This document shows, in pieces, positions 1 through 9,397 of a stretch of DNA of 64,000 nt. The stretch is taken from the NCBI GenBank assembly GCA_033721235.1, contig JAWWAY010000012.1, positions 1-64,000 on the forward strand. The letters run 5' to 3'. Positions within the stretch are counted from its first letter, which is position 1, and every line of letters begins with the position of its first letter. Both the position numbers and the translations under genes were made by a program. The notes below the pieces were generated by a model that worked only from the letters and a program-made list of their open reading frames with translations, was not told the origin of the DNA and did not search any database. Source of the stretch: UBA5078 sp033721235. Its GTDB lineage: Bacteria > Pseudomonadota > Gammaproteobacteria > Pseudomonadales > Pseudohongiellaceae.

Positions 1-40
1 GTGGGGTTTCCCCATGTGAGAGTAGGTCATCGTCAGGCTC
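1..40 (+). rRNA. rrf: 5S ribosomal RNA, 3' end only
   Basis: The first 40 bases match the conserved 3' part of gammaproteobacterial 5S rRNA, including the GTGGGG...CCCCAT stem and the GTAGGTCATCGTCAGGC end. The rest of the gene, and presumably the 16S-23S genes, lies outside the window. A strong terminator follows directly, so this is the end of an rRNA operon. Confidence 0.9.
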
Positions 41-50
41 CAAACAAAAG

Positions 51-83
51 ACCCCCGAGGAAGTCCCTCGGGGGTTTTTTTTT
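51..83 (+). terminator. Rho-independent terminator of the rRNA operon
   Basis: A perfect 10-bp stem (51-60 with 66-75), GC-rich, has a 5-nt loop and is followed by a run of nine T. It sits 10 nt after the 5S gene. Confidence 0.95.
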
Positions 84-402
84 ACCCTTACGAAAGGGCC
101 ATACACTGCCAGCATGCTGTGAGAGCACTGCTCGGCTAGCAACGAACGCTTTCTAACAGCTTTGGTTCTGCCGAGAGTATTGACGGCGTTGCCTTAGTGG
201 TATCGTTATGGCCACTCCATGGATAACAGGTAATTAACTACATCCAGCCGGGCTGGGGAACATCAGTATCGCTAAGACCCTGCCAAGGGTGGCAGGAACG
301 GTGGTAGACCAGTAAGTATCCGGTTTTTAGGGTAATAGGCACGAGCTATCAGATCAGGGCCTTGTCATACTCTCATTAGTCTCATGCTTGGGGAGCACCC
401 AC
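84..402. other. Intergenic stretch after the rRNA operon
   Basis: No gene is visible here. The stretch holds two small GC-rich hairpins: CCAGCC/GGCTGG at 244-256, and CCTGCCA/TGGCAGG at 279-296 with a 4-nt loop. I could not fold the region into a tRNA, and no open frame has a convincing start. Confidence 0.5.
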
Positions 403-436
403 AAAAAAGCCCCGATAAATTACTTTACCGGGGCTT
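403..436 (-). terminator. Rho-independent terminator of the EF-G gene
   Basis: Read on the minus strand, GCCCCG at 434-429 pairs with CGGGGC at 414-409 across a 14-nt AT-rich loop, followed by TTTTTT. It lies about 20 nt after the EF-G stop codon. Confidence 0.9.
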
Positions 437-457
437 CTTTAGTTCGAGAAAGCTCTA

Positions 458-2551
458 TTAGCTTTTCGCTTTTGCTTCCTGTCTTTCTTTCTCTGCTGCT
501 ACCACCGCGTCCGAGACGCTTTGTGGGCATGGTAGATAGTGTGAGAACTCCATGGAGAACTGTCCACGACCGGACGTCATAGTGCGCAGATGACCGATGT
601 AGCCGAACATTTCTGCAAGAGGTACGTCAGCCTTGATACGAACGCCTGTAGCTCCCGCCTCTTGATCTTTAATCATACCGCGACGACGGTTTAGATCGCC
701 GATTACATCGCCCACGTGATCTTCAGGTGTGAATACATCGACCTTCATAATAGGTTCGATCAGTTGTGGTGAGGCTTTAGGCATTGATTGTCGGTAAGCG
801 CCTTTCGCCGCGATTTCGAAAGCGACGGCAGAAGAGTCCACTGCGTGGAAGCCACCATCATACAATTCGATTTCAACATCCAATACAGGGAAGCCGGCGA
901 TTGGGCCTTCTTGCATCATACTTAAGAAGCCCTTCTCGATTGCTGGGAAGAATTCTTTTGGTACGTTACCGCCCACTACCGTCGAAGTGAATACGAAGCC
1001 GCTGCCTGGCTCACCTGGCTTAATACGGTAGTCAATCTTACCGAACTGTCCAGAACCACCAGACTGTTTCTTGTGAGTATAGCTATCTTCAACTTGTTGC
1101 GTGATGGTTTCACGGTAGGCAACTTGAGGTGCGCCCACTTGCAGTTCGACACCATAAGTACGTTTCAAAATATCGACTTTGATATCAAGGTGTAGTTCGC
1201 CCATTCCCTTGAGAATAGTCTCACCGGAGTCTTCGTCAGTCTCAACCTGGAAAGAAGGGTCTTCGGCAACCATCTTACCAATTGCGATACCCATCTTCTC
1301 GACACTGCTTTTGTCCTTAGGCGCAACAGCGATAGAGATTACTGGGTCTGGGAATACCATCGCCTCAAGAGTACATGGGTGATCTGGACTACAGAGCGTA
1401 TGACCTGTTTGTACGTTCTTCATGCCGACGATAGCGAAAATGTCACCGGCTTGTGCGCTACTGATCTCGTTACGGTCGTTAGCGTGCATTTCCACCATAC
1501 GACCAATTCGCTCAGTTTTGCCAGTGAAGGAATTGAGGATAGTATCGCCTTTGTTGAGTTTACCTGAGTATACGCGAACGAAGGTTAGGGCACCGAAGCG
1601 GTCATCCATGATTTTGAATGCCAAGGCGCGTAGTGGCTCATTGACGTCAACTTTTGCAAGCTCGCCTGTAGGCTCGCCGAGCTCATCTGTCAGTTCCTGC
1701 GCATCAACTTCCGTCGGGTTAGGAAGAAAATCGACGACGGCATCTAGTACTAACTGAACACCTTTGTCCTTAAATGCAGAACCACAGTAAGTTGGGAAGA
1801 AGTCTAGAGCGATTGTGCCCTTGCGAATACAGCGCTTGATATCATCAATAGATGGCTCTTCACCTTCTAGATAGGCTTCCATCAAGTCGTCGTCTTGTTC
1901 AACAGCTGTTTCAATCAGCTTTTCGCGCCATTCTTCAACCTGATCGACCATGTCTTCAGGAACGTCGCGAAGTTCGAATACTTCACGGTTGTTTGGATCA
2001 GGCCAAACATGCGCTTTGCGGGTTAGCAGATCTACCACCCCGATGAACTGATCTTCGACACCAATAGGCAAAACCATTACCAGTGGGTTTGCACCTAGTA
2101 CTCTCTCGACTTGGTCTACGACTCTTAAGAAGTCTGCGCCAACGCGGTCAAGCTTGTTCACGAAGATAATGCGCGATACTTCTGACTCGTTAGCATAACG
2201 CCAGTTAGTTTCTGATTGAGGCTCAACACCACCTGAACCACAGAATACACCTACACCGCCGTCCAATACCTTCAGAGAGCGATATACTTCTACAGTGAAG
2301 TCAACGTGTCCGGGGGTATCAATGATGTTAAGGCGGTGATCCTTCCAGAAACAGGTAGTCGCCGCAGACTGAATAGTGATTCCGCGCTCTTTCTCCTGGT
2401 CCATGAAATCCGTGGTGGATTCCCCGTCGTGAACTTCACCGGTTTTATGTATTTTGCCGGTTAGTTTAAGAATTCGCTCTGTAGTCGTAGTCTTTCCGGC
2501 GTCGACGTGGGCGAAAATACCTATGTTTCTGTAGTGTGATAAATCGGTCAT
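458..2551 (-). CDS. fusA: Elongation factor G, FusA2/FusB-type paralogue
   Basis: A translational GTPase that moves tRNA and mRNA through the ribosome after peptide bond formation and helps recycle ribosomes. The 697-residue protein has the full EF-G layout. The G1 motif AHVDAGKTT is near residue 15, the ERGITIQSAA switch follows, then DTPGHVDF (G3) and NKLD (G4), then domains II to V. The text closely resembles the second EF-G of pseudomonads (FusA2), not the copy normally found in the rpsL-rpsG-fusA-tuf operon. The lack of str-operon neighbours agrees with this. I chose ATG at 2551 with a weak GAG upstream; a TTG four codons earlier is possible. It is a single-gene unit with its own terminator. 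Confidence 0.95.
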   Translation of the reverse strand: MTDLSHYRNIGIFAHVDAGKTTTTERILKLTGKIHKTGEVHDGESTTDFMDQEKERGITIQSAATTCFWKDHRLNIIDTPGHVDFTVEVYRSLKVLDGGVGVFCGSGGVEPQSETNWRYANESEVSRIIFVNKLDRVGADFLRVVDQVERVLGANPLVMVLPIGVEDQFIGVVDLLTRKAHVWPDPNNREVFELRDVPEDMVDQVEEWREKLIETAVEQDDDLMEAYLEGEEPSIDDIKRCIRKGTIALDFFPTYCGSAFKDKGVQLVLDAVVDFLPNPTEVDAQELTDELGEPTGELAKVDVNEPLRALAFKIMDDRFGALTFVRVYSGKLNKGDTILNSFTGKTERIGRMVEMHANDRNEISSAQAGDIFAIVGMKNVQTGHTLCSPDHPCTLEAMVFPDPVISIAVAPKDKSSVEKMGIAIGKMVAEDPSFQVETDEDSGETILKGMGELHLDIKVDILKRTYGVELQVGAPQVAYRETITQQVEDSYTHKKQSGGSGQFGKIDYRIKPGEPGSGFVFTSTVVGGNVPKEFFPAIEKGFLSMMQEGPIAGFPVLDVEIELYDGGFHAVDSSAVAFEIAAKGAYRQSMPKASPQLIEPIMKVDVFTPEDHVGDVIGDLNRRRGMIKDQEAGATGVRIKADVPLAEMFGYIGHLRTMTSGRGQFSMEFSHYLPCPQSVSDAVVAAEKERQEAKAKS

Positions 2552-2922
2552 TTTGCTGCTCAAAAATTAGTTATCGGGTTACTGGAAAAAATTGTGCGCC
2601 ATCATACTAGATTTCTCCTCTAAGGGAGAGTGAATAATGGAAAAAAGACGGAGAAAATGGTGTGAAAGTGCGTTTTGGATGTGAAAAGTCATAGAATTCT
2701 GGGCTCAATGGGCCTAAAAGCGGCTTAGAGCTGTCCGCGGCTCTTGTTTGAACAGCTCGCTGCTCAAAATTTGAGTAATGTATGAGGGGAGGCGCGCCCC
2801 TCTAAACCGGATTTTCCTCTATAGCTTGATTCTCTAAAAGCATGGAATATCGCTATGTTTTTGAAATAGCTTGCTGAGTGTTAAGGTTCTTACTGTTTTA
2901 CAATGGCGTAACAAGGGGTCTC
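2552..2922. other. Intergenic region between divergent genes
   Basis: This holds the promoters of EF-G (minus) and of the dihaem cytochrome (plus). A possible EF-G -10 box, TATGAT, is read on the minus strand at 2606-2601. Two 7-bp arms, GAGCTGT (2728-2734) and ACAGCTC (2752-2758), could form a hairpin. No additional gene is visible. Confidence 0.4.
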
Positions 2923-3798
2923 ATGAAGAGCAAATTAATACTGGTATTGAGCACTGTATTGCTTATCGGTGCTTTTTTATTGTTTCGCAGCCCGTCGGTG
3001 CCTAGTGTGGTAATACCCAACAGCGAACAGGCGCTGGAAAGGGGGAAGTATTTGGTCGCAGCCGGCGGATGCGTGAGTTGCCATGAGTCCCCAGAGATGG
3101 GAGGGGTTCTAAGTGGAGGGATGGCATTGGAGAGCCAGTTTGGGACATTTTTTGTGCCAAACATCACGCCGGATTCAGTTAGCGGGATAGGGGGCTGGAG
3201 TGGTGAGGATTTCATTAGGGCAATTAAGCATGGCCGCTCGCCAAGCGGCAGCTTCTACTATCCTGCATTCCCCTATCAAGCATACAGGGGAATGACCGAT
3301 GATGACGTCTTGGATATAGCCTCATATCTTTTAAGTTTGGAGCCAATAGAGGTCGAGCGCTCAAACCATCAGCTTCCATGGTGGTTGCAGCGCCCCGCAA
3401 TGGCATTTTGGAATTTGTTGGCTAGGTGGAGCTCTCAGCCTGTTGAAGTGGATATTAGTGCGATGGATGATGAGCAGGCAGCGCTAATCGCTAGAGGGGA
3501 GTATCTTGCGCGCCATTTAGGGCATTGCGGCGAATGTCACACACCGCGCAACGGCGTGGGTATTCTTCGCCACGATTTAGATTTTGCAGGGTCTGAAATG
3601 CTCGAAGGGCATGTGGAAGCGATCAATCCAGAGGCGCTGCAAGGCTGGTCTAGGGAGGATTTTGACCTGTTTCTGCTTATAGGCCTAAAGCCCAATGGTG
3701 ACTACGTTGGAGGTAAGATGGAACCGGTCATTGAACACAATACGAGTCGACTAAACGACTATGATCGTAAGGCCCTAGCTAGTTTTTTTACTCGCTAA
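2923..3798 (+). CDS. Membrane-anchored dihaem cytochrome c
   Basis: A periplasmic electron-transfer protein with two class I cytochrome c domains. The 291-residue product starts with a hydrophobic anchor or uncleaved signal (residues 4-21). It then carries haem sites C50-V-S-C53-H54 and C202-G-E-C205-H206. Met ligand candidates follow each site. The order resembles the cytochrome subunits of membrane alcohol, aldehyde or sorbitol dehydrogenases, but no dehydrogenase gene is adjacent, so its donor is unknown. The start at ATG 2923 is supported by AAGGGG at 2913-2918; a GTG further upstream has no such site. It converges on a cytochrome c'-like gene, with a long hairpin between them. Confidence 0.85.
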   Translation: MKSKLILVLSTVLLIGAFLLFRSPSVPSVVIPNSEQALERGKYLVAAGGCVSCHESPEMGGVLSGGMALESQFGTFFVPNITPDSVSGIGGWSGEDFIRAIKHGRSPSGSFYYPAFPYQAYRGMTDDDVLDIASYLLSLEPIEVERSNHQLPWWLQRPAMAFWNLLARWSSQPVEVDISAMDDEQAALIARGEYLARHLGHCGECHTPRNGVGILRHDLDFAGSEMLEGHVEAINPEALQGWSREDFDLFLLIGLKPNGDYVGGKMEPVIEHNTSRLNDYDRKALASFFTR

Positions 3799-3805
3799 TT
3801 GAAAG

Positions 3806-3847
3806 GCTGTTTGTGAAGCTACACTAAGCGATAGCTTCACAAACAGC
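3806..3847. terminator. Long perfect hairpin between convergent cytochrome genes
   Basis: GCTGTTTGTGAAGCT (3806-3820) is repeated inverted at 3833-3847, a 15-bp perfect stem with a 12-nt loop. It begins eight bases after one stop codon and ends six bases before the other. It has no T run, so it may act as a two-way terminator or mRNA end stabiliser. Confidence 0.7.
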
Positions 3848-3853
3848 GTAGTA

Positions 3854-4333
3854 TTACTCTTGTCGAAATGCGTCGTGACAGCTGCCGCAAGTACTACCGA
3901 AGGCGCGAAGCCCTCCTAGTACTGCTGCTCGGTCGCCGCCAGAGGCCGTCGCGGCAAAGGTATTAGCCGCCTCGAGTAGATTGTTGGCCTTGCTCGTAAA
4001 GCCCTCAAGATCTTCCCAGATTACTGGCAGGGCTTCAGTCTCTACATCAAAGGATCGTGTGTCGTTTGCTGCGAACAGCTCGGGTATCATTGGAGCCAGT
4101 GCGGCGATTCGTTGCGCATTGCGTTCAGCAATCTCTGCGTCGAATTCGACGGTGCCGCGAGCCATTCCGCTGATAGTGCCCATATTGTAACCGAGCAACT
4201 TAAATACGGCCTGTCTCGTCTCTGTTGCTCTTTGAGCTAGTTGTTCGGGGGTTGGCGCTTGCTGGGCCGTCACGCTAAGTGTGGTGGCAAGGCTTGCGAT
4301 AACTAAACCAGTGCTCAATAGTTTTCTGATCAT
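3854..4333 (-). CDS. Cytochrome c, class II (c'-like)
   Basis: A periplasmic monohaem cytochrome of the four-helix class II type. The 159-residue product has a signal peptide (MIRKLLSTGLVIASLATTLS, cut near AQA). The haem motif C149-G-S-C152-H153 lies close to the C-terminus, where class II cytochromes carry it. The length fits the cytochrome c'/c556 family. Such proteins bind NO or CO, or act as electron carriers; the sequence alone does not decide which. ATG 4333 is preceded by GGAG at a good distance; an ATG 14 codons earlier lacks this. Confidence 0.88.
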   Translation of the reverse strand: MIRKLLSTGLVIASLATTLSVTAQQAPTPEQLAQRATETRQAVFKLLGYNMGTISGMARGTVEFDAEIAERNAQRIAALAPMIPELFAANDTRSFDVETEALPVIWEDLEGFTSKANNLLEAANTFAATASGGDRAAVLGGLRAFGSTCGSCHDAFRQE

Positions 4334-4524
4334 TACTACGCTCCATTGTTTCAGTGCTATTGTTTCCCATTTCAAGGCAGAAAAAGCCTATCACAAGTAA
4401 AACAAGAACGGGGTATGTTTAAAAATCATTCAATGACGCGGCATTGCACGCAATGAAATTGAATTGCCCATACTGCTAGTTTATTATCCAAGCCCGATCA
4501 ACAATTCTTTGGATATTCTAATTC

Positions 4525-6144
4525 ATGCCGTCCGCAGCAAATGCCTCTCGAGCAGCGAGTCAAAAACAAAGTAAGGACGGTCTGCAGTCTCTAGAGGGAG
4601 AGCGCGTCTATTCTTCCGCGCGTCTATTGTTTGTTCCGTCTATTTTCACCTTATTGCTGTTGCTGTTGTCTTTTTCTGATCGAGTTCAAGAGAATTCGAT
4701 ACTACAGTTGTCGTTTTGGGGCGCTGCAGCTGTTCTGTTGGCCTGGCAGGGGCTGATTTTCTGGTCCTGTCGTCAATCTGGCAGTAATTGTTCTTTTATC
4801 CTAGGCCGGCCTCGTCCACAGCACTATATTCAGGCGATGGTCCATCTGTCTGTCTATACCTACTGGGGGTATTACTGGACTCCGGTCCAGGAGCACGCGT
4901 TGTTGCTGGTGGCACAGCTACTGTTTGCGTATGCATTCGATATGATGCTCAGCTGGGCGCGGCGAGGAAAATACCTTTTAGGCTTTGGACCATTCCCGAT
5001 CATATTTAGCACGAATTTGTTTCTTTGGTTTAGAGATGACTGGTTCTATCTTCAGTTCATTATGATTGCAGTGGGCTTTCTTGGAAAAGAGTATGTTCGC
5101 TGGAACAGGGATGGTAGGAATACCCACATATTTAACCCTTCGGCGTTTACTCTCGGTCTATTTTCCATCGTCCTTATAGCAACAAACACAACAGATTTGA
5201 GCTGGGGCGCACAAATAGCCTCTACTCTTACTCTAGCGCCCGGAATCTATACATATTTATTTGCTGGCGGCCTGGTCGTCATGTATTTCTTCTCTATTAC
5301 TTTGGTGGCCGCATCGGCTGCCGCTGTCCTGTTCGGGCTTAGTTCTCTGTACTACGCCATTACAGGGGTGCCTTATTTTTTGGATTCAGATATCCCCTCA
5401 GCTGTTTTTTTGGGGCTACACCTGTTGGTAACTGATCCGTCGACATCTCCGCGAACCCCATCTGGCAAGCTGGTCTTTGGCGTTCTTTACGGCTTGGGAG
5501 TGTTCGTTCTATATACTCTGCTGTCCTTAATGGGGGCGCCTACCTTCTACGATAAATTACTTTGTGTGCCTCTGCTCAATCTAAGCGTTCAGTGGATTGA
5601 TCGCATGGTGGGAAGGTGGTCTGACAACCAGATCTTGAACAGATTAGGATTGGGGGTATTACCTAGTAAGAAGTCTAACTTGGCTCATATGGCAGTTTGG
5701 ATTTTGTTTTTTGGTGCCATGAGCGCGCTAGGCAAAACTGATGGTAAACATGTCGGCGACAGCTTGCCGTTCTGGGAGCAGGCTTGCGCAGAAGATAGAG
5801 CGAATGCTTGTGAGCGCCTATTGTTATTGGAGTCTAACTACTGTGGCGATGGGGCTGGGTGGGCCTGCAATGAAATCGGTGCTCATTATCTAGCGGGTGA
5901 ATTAGTTGAAAGAGATTCAGTAGTTGCGCTCAATTATTTTTCTAGAGCTTGTGAATTGAGGTTTCAAGCAGGCTGTTTTAATTACTTAGACCCTCAAGAA
6001 ATTAGCTTGGCACCACCAAGAGTGTTTGATTTGCGTCTGCTGCTAAGACAGGGAGGGCAGAATTTAATGACTCTTCCTGAAGAGCAGCTGTATCGCAGAG
6101 CTTGCGATCATGGGTGGGAGTTTGCATGTGATGGCGGAGCATAG
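4525..6144 (+). CDS. NqrB/RnfD-like multi-pass membrane protein with C-terminal Sel1-type Cys repeats
   Basis: A 539-residue inner membrane protein whose exact role I do not recognise. Residues about 33-400 form roughly ten membrane segments. They include NTHIFNPSAFTLG and LLVTDPSTSPRTPSGKLVFG, which match the HxFNP and TDPxTSP signatures of the NqrB/RnfD/UnbU superfamily. The flavin-attachment SGAT motif of NqrB/RnfD is not visible. Residues about 415-539 are soluble, with regularly spaced cysteines and Sel1-like units (FWEQACAEDRANACERL, YFSRACELRFQAGC, YRRACDHGWEFACDGG). These resemble the Cys-rich repeats of HcpA-type proteins. The next gene overlaps its 3' end. The start at 4525 has no clear ribosome site. 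Confidence 0.7.
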   Translation: MPSAANASRAASQKQSKDGLQSLEGERVYSSARLLFVPSIFTLLLLLLSFSDRVQENSILQLSFWGAAAVLLAWQGLIFWSCRQSGSNCSFILGRPRPQHYIQAMVHLSVYTYWGYYWTPVQEHALLLVAQLLFAYAFDMMLSWARRGKYLLGFGPFPIIFSTNLFLWFRDDWFYLQFIMIAVGFLGKEYVRWNRDGRNTHIFNPSAFTLGLFSIVLIATNTTDLSWGAQIASTLTLAPGIYTYLFAGGLVVMYFFSITLVAASAAAVLFGLSSLYYAITGVPYFLDSDIPSAVFLGLHLLVTDPSTSPRTPSGKLVFGVLYGLGVFVLYTLLSLMGAPTFYDKLLCVPLLNLSVQWIDRMVGRWSDNQILNRLGLGVLPSKKSNLAHMAVWILFFGAMSALGKTDGKHVGDSLPFWEQACAEDRANACERLLLLESNYCGDGAGWACNEIGAHYLAGELVERDSVVALNYFSRACELRFQAGCFNYLDPQEISLAPPRVFDLRLLLRQGGQNLMTLPEEQLYRRACDHGWEFACDGGA

Positions 6145-7051
6145 TCGAGTGATTGATTTACGCAGGCAGCGGTTACGTATTTTGGGGTGCAAATTTGCCG
6201 TTGTGTTAAGTATTGCCTATTGCATAGGCTTGCCCGTCGCTTTCGCGCAAGACATCGATAATGTTCCTGAGCTGCTTGATGATACTTACTTCTTGCCTGA
6301 TGAAGAACTGCTAGGGTTCGTCGAAATCCCCGCAGGTGAGTTCACGATGGGCAGTAATCCATTAATTGACCCAATGGCCTTCGAAAATGAACGCTGGTCA
6401 GAAGGCAGAAGACAGGGGCGAGTAGAACTTCCAAGCTACTATATCGGTAAATACGAAGTGACTGCCCAGCAATATCGAGCTTTTGTAGAAGATACGGATT
6501 ATAGAGCCGAGCCAAGTCTATGGGAAATCCCGGCCTTGCATCCAGCGGCTATGGTTTCGTGGACCGATGCTATTGCTTACGCAAGATGGTTAGAGGCTCA
6601 GTTAAAAGCTAGCGATTCTACGCCGCTAGCAGTGCAGAGTTTATTGTCGGCAGGGTGGCATATTAGTATCCCCACTGAGGCGCAGTGGGAGAAAGCGGCA
6701 AGGGGGCCGGGTGTGAGTATATACCCTTGGGGTAATCGACCTAATCCAACATTGGCGAATTATGACGCTGAAACAACGACCATGGTGGGAAGCTTTGCTT
6801 GTAGGCAATGTGCGTATGGCCTACAAGATATGAGCGGAAACGTGTGGGAGTGGACAAGCAGTCCCTATCAGCCTTACCCCTTTGATCCGAGTGATGATAG
6901 GGAGCAGCTAGCAGATGATGCCCTTTGGGTTATGCGTGGTGGAAGTTTCAGCGATGCCGAGAATAATATTCGAGTATCCGTGCGCGGAGCTGCTGATCCC
7001 GGCGCTCGGAGAGACTTTATAGGGTTTAGGCTAGTTCTTTCTAAGGAGTAA
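6131..7051 (+). CDS. Secreted SUMF1/formylglycine-generating-enzyme-like domain protein
   Basis: A 306-residue protein with an N-terminal signal or anchor (about residues 17-40, ending VAFAQ) and one SUMF1/FGE-sulfatase fold. Typical stretches are VEIPAGEFTMGS, YYIGKYEVTAQQYRAF, IPTEAQWEKAARG, DMSGNVWEWTSS and VMRGGSF...IGFRL. The paired active-site cysteines of true formylglycine-generating enzymes, after RGGSF, are absent (RGGSFSDAENNIRVSVRG). Sulfatase activation is therefore unlikely; a binding or structural role is more probable. The start at ATG 6131 has GGGAG at 6116-6120 inside the upstream gene. The two frames overlap by 14 nt, which suggests translational coupling and a shared envelope task. 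Confidence 0.8.
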   Translation: MAEHSRVIDLRRQRLRILGCKFAVVLSIAYCIGLPVAFAQDIDNVPELLDDTYFLPDEELLGFVEIPAGEFTMGSNPLIDPMAFENERWSEGRRQGRVELPSYYIGKYEVTAQQYRAFVEDTDYRAEPSLWEIPALHPAAMVSWTDAIAYARWLEAQLKASDSTPLAVQSLLSAGWHISIPTEAQWEKAARGPGVSIYPWGNRPNPTLANYDAETTTMVGSFACRQCAYGLQDMSGNVWEWTSSPYQPYPFDPSDDREQLADDALWVMRGGSFSDAENNIRVSVRGAADPGARRDFIGFRLVLSKE

Positions 7052-7245
7052 GCGACAAATAGCGCTTGTTCTTTAACTTACGCACTCTAATATCGCTCCT
7101 TCCTGCAACAAGTCTCACCGCAATAGAAAGGTTTAGTGGTCTGAGGCACTGGTACACGAGTCGTTTTATTCCCTATGTGTTAGATTCCAATACCGTTATT
7201 TAGTATGATCGGCTATTCGGCAATGAATACACAGGTGGCATAGAA

Positions 7246-7503
7246 ATGATTTCTGAAGGGCTAAACTTAGCGATGTTTGGGATGGGGATTGTATTTGTCT
7301 TCCTAGTGTTATTGATTTATGTGACAAAGCTAATGTCGCTTATAGCGCAAAAGCTAGAAGCCTCCGCAGGTTCCGCTCCAGCGCCCGCTGCGGCGCGCTC
7401 CAGGGTACAACGCCCCGTCCGAGCTAGTGCTGATTCGGCAGATACTGCAAGATTAAAAGCCGTGCTTGCAGAGGCAGTGAAGCAGTATAGGACAAATCAT
7501 TAA
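7246..7503 (+). CDS. oadG: Oxaloacetate decarboxylase gamma chain
   Basis: The small membrane subunit of the sodium-pumping oxaloacetate decarboxylase, which holds the alpha and beta subunits together. The 85-residue protein has one membrane helix (residues about 8-30), an Ala/Pro-rich linker and a charged C-terminal tail, as usual for OadG. AGGTGG lies 8 nt before the ATG. It is first in the oadGAB order typical of gammaproteobacteria. TATGAT at 7204-7209 is a possible -10 box. Confidence 0.9.
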   Translation: MISEGLNLAMFGMGIVFVFLVLLIYVTKLMSLIAQKLEASAGSAPAPAAARSRVQRPVRASADSADTARLKAVLAEAVKQYRTNH

Positions 7504-7604
7504 TTACCTATCTCGCAACGCAGCAGTTTGCATTCAAAAGAACCGCAGTGAATCGAATAACGTTTTGATTTTGTTAAAAATAAAGTTTTATAAGGGCACC
7601 ATAC

Positions 7605-9392
7605 ATGAGTACTAACGCAAAGCCTCTTGGAATCACAGACGTAATTCTACGTGATGCGCATCAGTCATTATTTGCGACTCGAATGCGCACCGACGATATG
7701 CTGCCAATTGCAGAGAAACTAGACAAAATTGGCTTTTGGTCTATTGAGTCATGGGGTGGGGCGACTTTTGATGCCTGTATTCGTTATTTGGGAGAAGACC
7801 CATGGGAGCGCATACGCCGTTTAAAAGCCGCCATGCCAAATACTCCTCAACAAATGTTGTTTCGCGGGCAAAACATTCTAGGATACAGGCACTACGCCGA
7901 CGATATTGTCGATCGCTTTGTTGAGCGTGCAGCAGTCAACGGTGTTGATGTGTTTCGAATCTTTGATGCCATGAATGATCCTCGTAATCTCGAACAAGCG
8001 ATCAAGGCCGTGCGCAAACAGGACAAGCATGCTCAAGGCACGCTGTCTTATACGGTTAGCGAGGTTCATACAATTGAGCGCTGGCTGGAAATGGCCAAGC
8101 GCATAGAGGAAATGGGAGCGCACTCTCTCTGTATCAAAGACATGGCAGGGCTGTTGAAGCCATATGTCGCGTACGAGCTCATTACCAAGCTAAAGGATAC
8201 AGTTAGTATTCCAATACACATGCACTGTCATGCCACCACGGGTATGTCTACTGGTACTGTATTAAAGGCAGTTGAAGCTGGCATAGATAATGTGGATACG
8301 GCTATTTCCTCAATGAGTCTAACTTATGGTCATACGCCTACAGAATCACTCGTCGCCATGTTGCAAGAGACTGAGCGCGACACGGGCTTGGATATTGAGT
8401 TACTCGAAGAAATAGCCAGCTATTTCCGAGAGGTTAGGAAGAAGTACGCCAAATTCGAAGGGGCCTTAAAGGGAGTGGATTCCCGAATTCTAGTGGCTCA
8501 AGTGCCAGGGGGCATGCTGACAAATTTGGAAAATCAATTGCGCGAGCAAAACGCTACGGATCGTTTGGACGAGGTGCTATTGGAAATCCCTCGGGTAAGA
8601 GAGGATTTAGGTTTTATCCCTCTGGTTACCCCTACATCTCAAATAGTGGGGACTCAAGCGGTTATCAATGTCCTCGTTGGTGAGCGCTATAAGACTATTA
8701 CTAAAGAGACTGAAGGTGTTTTGAAGGGCGAATATGGCGCCACTTCCGCTCCAGTAAATAAAGAACTTCAAGAGCGTGTTCTGGAAGGCAAAGAGCCTGT
8801 CACTTGTCGCCCTGCGGACCTGCTTGAGCCAGAGTTTGAAAAACAGAAGGCGGAACTCATTAGATTATCGAAAGAAAAGGGCTTTGATATTGTCGATGAA
8901 GTCGATGATACGCTCACTTATGCCCTGTTCCCTCAGCCAGCGCTCAAGTTCTTTAAGAACCGCAACAACCCATCTGCATTCGAACCTGTGCCGACAGGGC
9001 AAGAAGCTACTGAGAGCTCTGCGCCGGCTGCCAAGGATGTCTACACAGTTGAGCTGGAGGGTAAGTCTTATGTGGTTAAGGTCTCCCCCGGTGGCGAAGT
9101 AGAGCAATTTCAGGAGCTAGGCTCTTCCGCATCTGCGAGTGAAGGCACCGACAGTTCTGCATCTAAGCCGTCAGGGGCATCGCAAACCGTAGCGGCTCCT
9201 TTAGCAGGCACAATATGCCGGGTTGAGGTAGCACGTGGGGATACGGTAAGCGAAGGCGATATTCTCGTGGTGTTGGAAGCGATGAAGATGGAGACAGAAA
9301 TACGCTCTAATTTTGCGGGCACTGTGACAGAAATTAATGTCGATGAAGGGGACTCTGTCTCAGTCGGCGACTCCTTGCTAGCAATAGGATAA
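7605..9392 (+). CDS. oadA: Oxaloacetate decarboxylase alpha chain (biotin carboxyltransferase)
   Basis: The cytoplasmic subunit that moves the carboxyl group of oxaloacetate to biotin, yielding pyruvate. The 595-residue protein starts with the carboxyltransferase TIM barrel (ITDVILRDAHQSLFATRMRT; metal-binding HMHCHATTG). A conserved carboxylase domain follows, then a Pro/Ala/Ser linker (about 465-525) and a biotinyl domain. The biotin lysine is K561 in VLEAMKME. Length and order match OadA. oadB follows after 5 nt. The pump couples decarboxylation to sodium export and feeds pyruvate metabolism, or works with organic-acid uptake. Confidence 0.96.
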   Translation: MSTNAKPLGITDVILRDAHQSLFATRMRTDDMLPIAEKLDKIGFWSIESWGGATFDACIRYLGEDPWERIRRLKAAMPNTPQQMLFRGQNILGYRHYADDIVDRFVERAAVNGVDVFRIFDAMNDPRNLEQAIKAVRKQDKHAQGTLSYTVSEVHTIERWLEMAKRIEEMGAHSLCIKDMAGLLKPYVAYELITKLKDTVSIPIHMHCHATTGMSTGTVLKAVEAGIDNVDTAISSMSLTYGHTPTESLVAMLQETERDTGLDIELLEEIASYFREVRKKYAKFEGALKGVDSRILVAQVPGGMLTNLENQLREQNATDRLDEVLLEIPRVREDLGFIPLVTPTSQIVGTQAVINVLVGERYKTITKETEGVLKGEYGATSAPVNKELQERVLEGKEPVTCRPADLLEPEFEKQKAELIRLSKEKGFDIVDEVDDTLTYALFPQPALKFFKNRNNPSAFEPVPTGQEATESSAPAAKDVYTVELEGKSYVVKVSPGGEVEQFQELGSSASASEGTDSSASKPSGASQTVAAPLAGTICRVEVARGDTVSEGDILVVLEAMKMETEIRSNFAGTVTEINVDEGDSVSVGDSLLAIG

Positions 9393-9397
9393 AGCCA

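Noticed and set aside
85..400. Possible tRNA after the rRNA operon
   Set aside because: I looked for a cloverleaf with a TTCNANNC loop and found none; only two short hairpins.
6131..7051. True formylglycine-generating enzyme
   Set aside because: The active-site cysteines after RGGSF are missing and no sulfatase gene is nearby.
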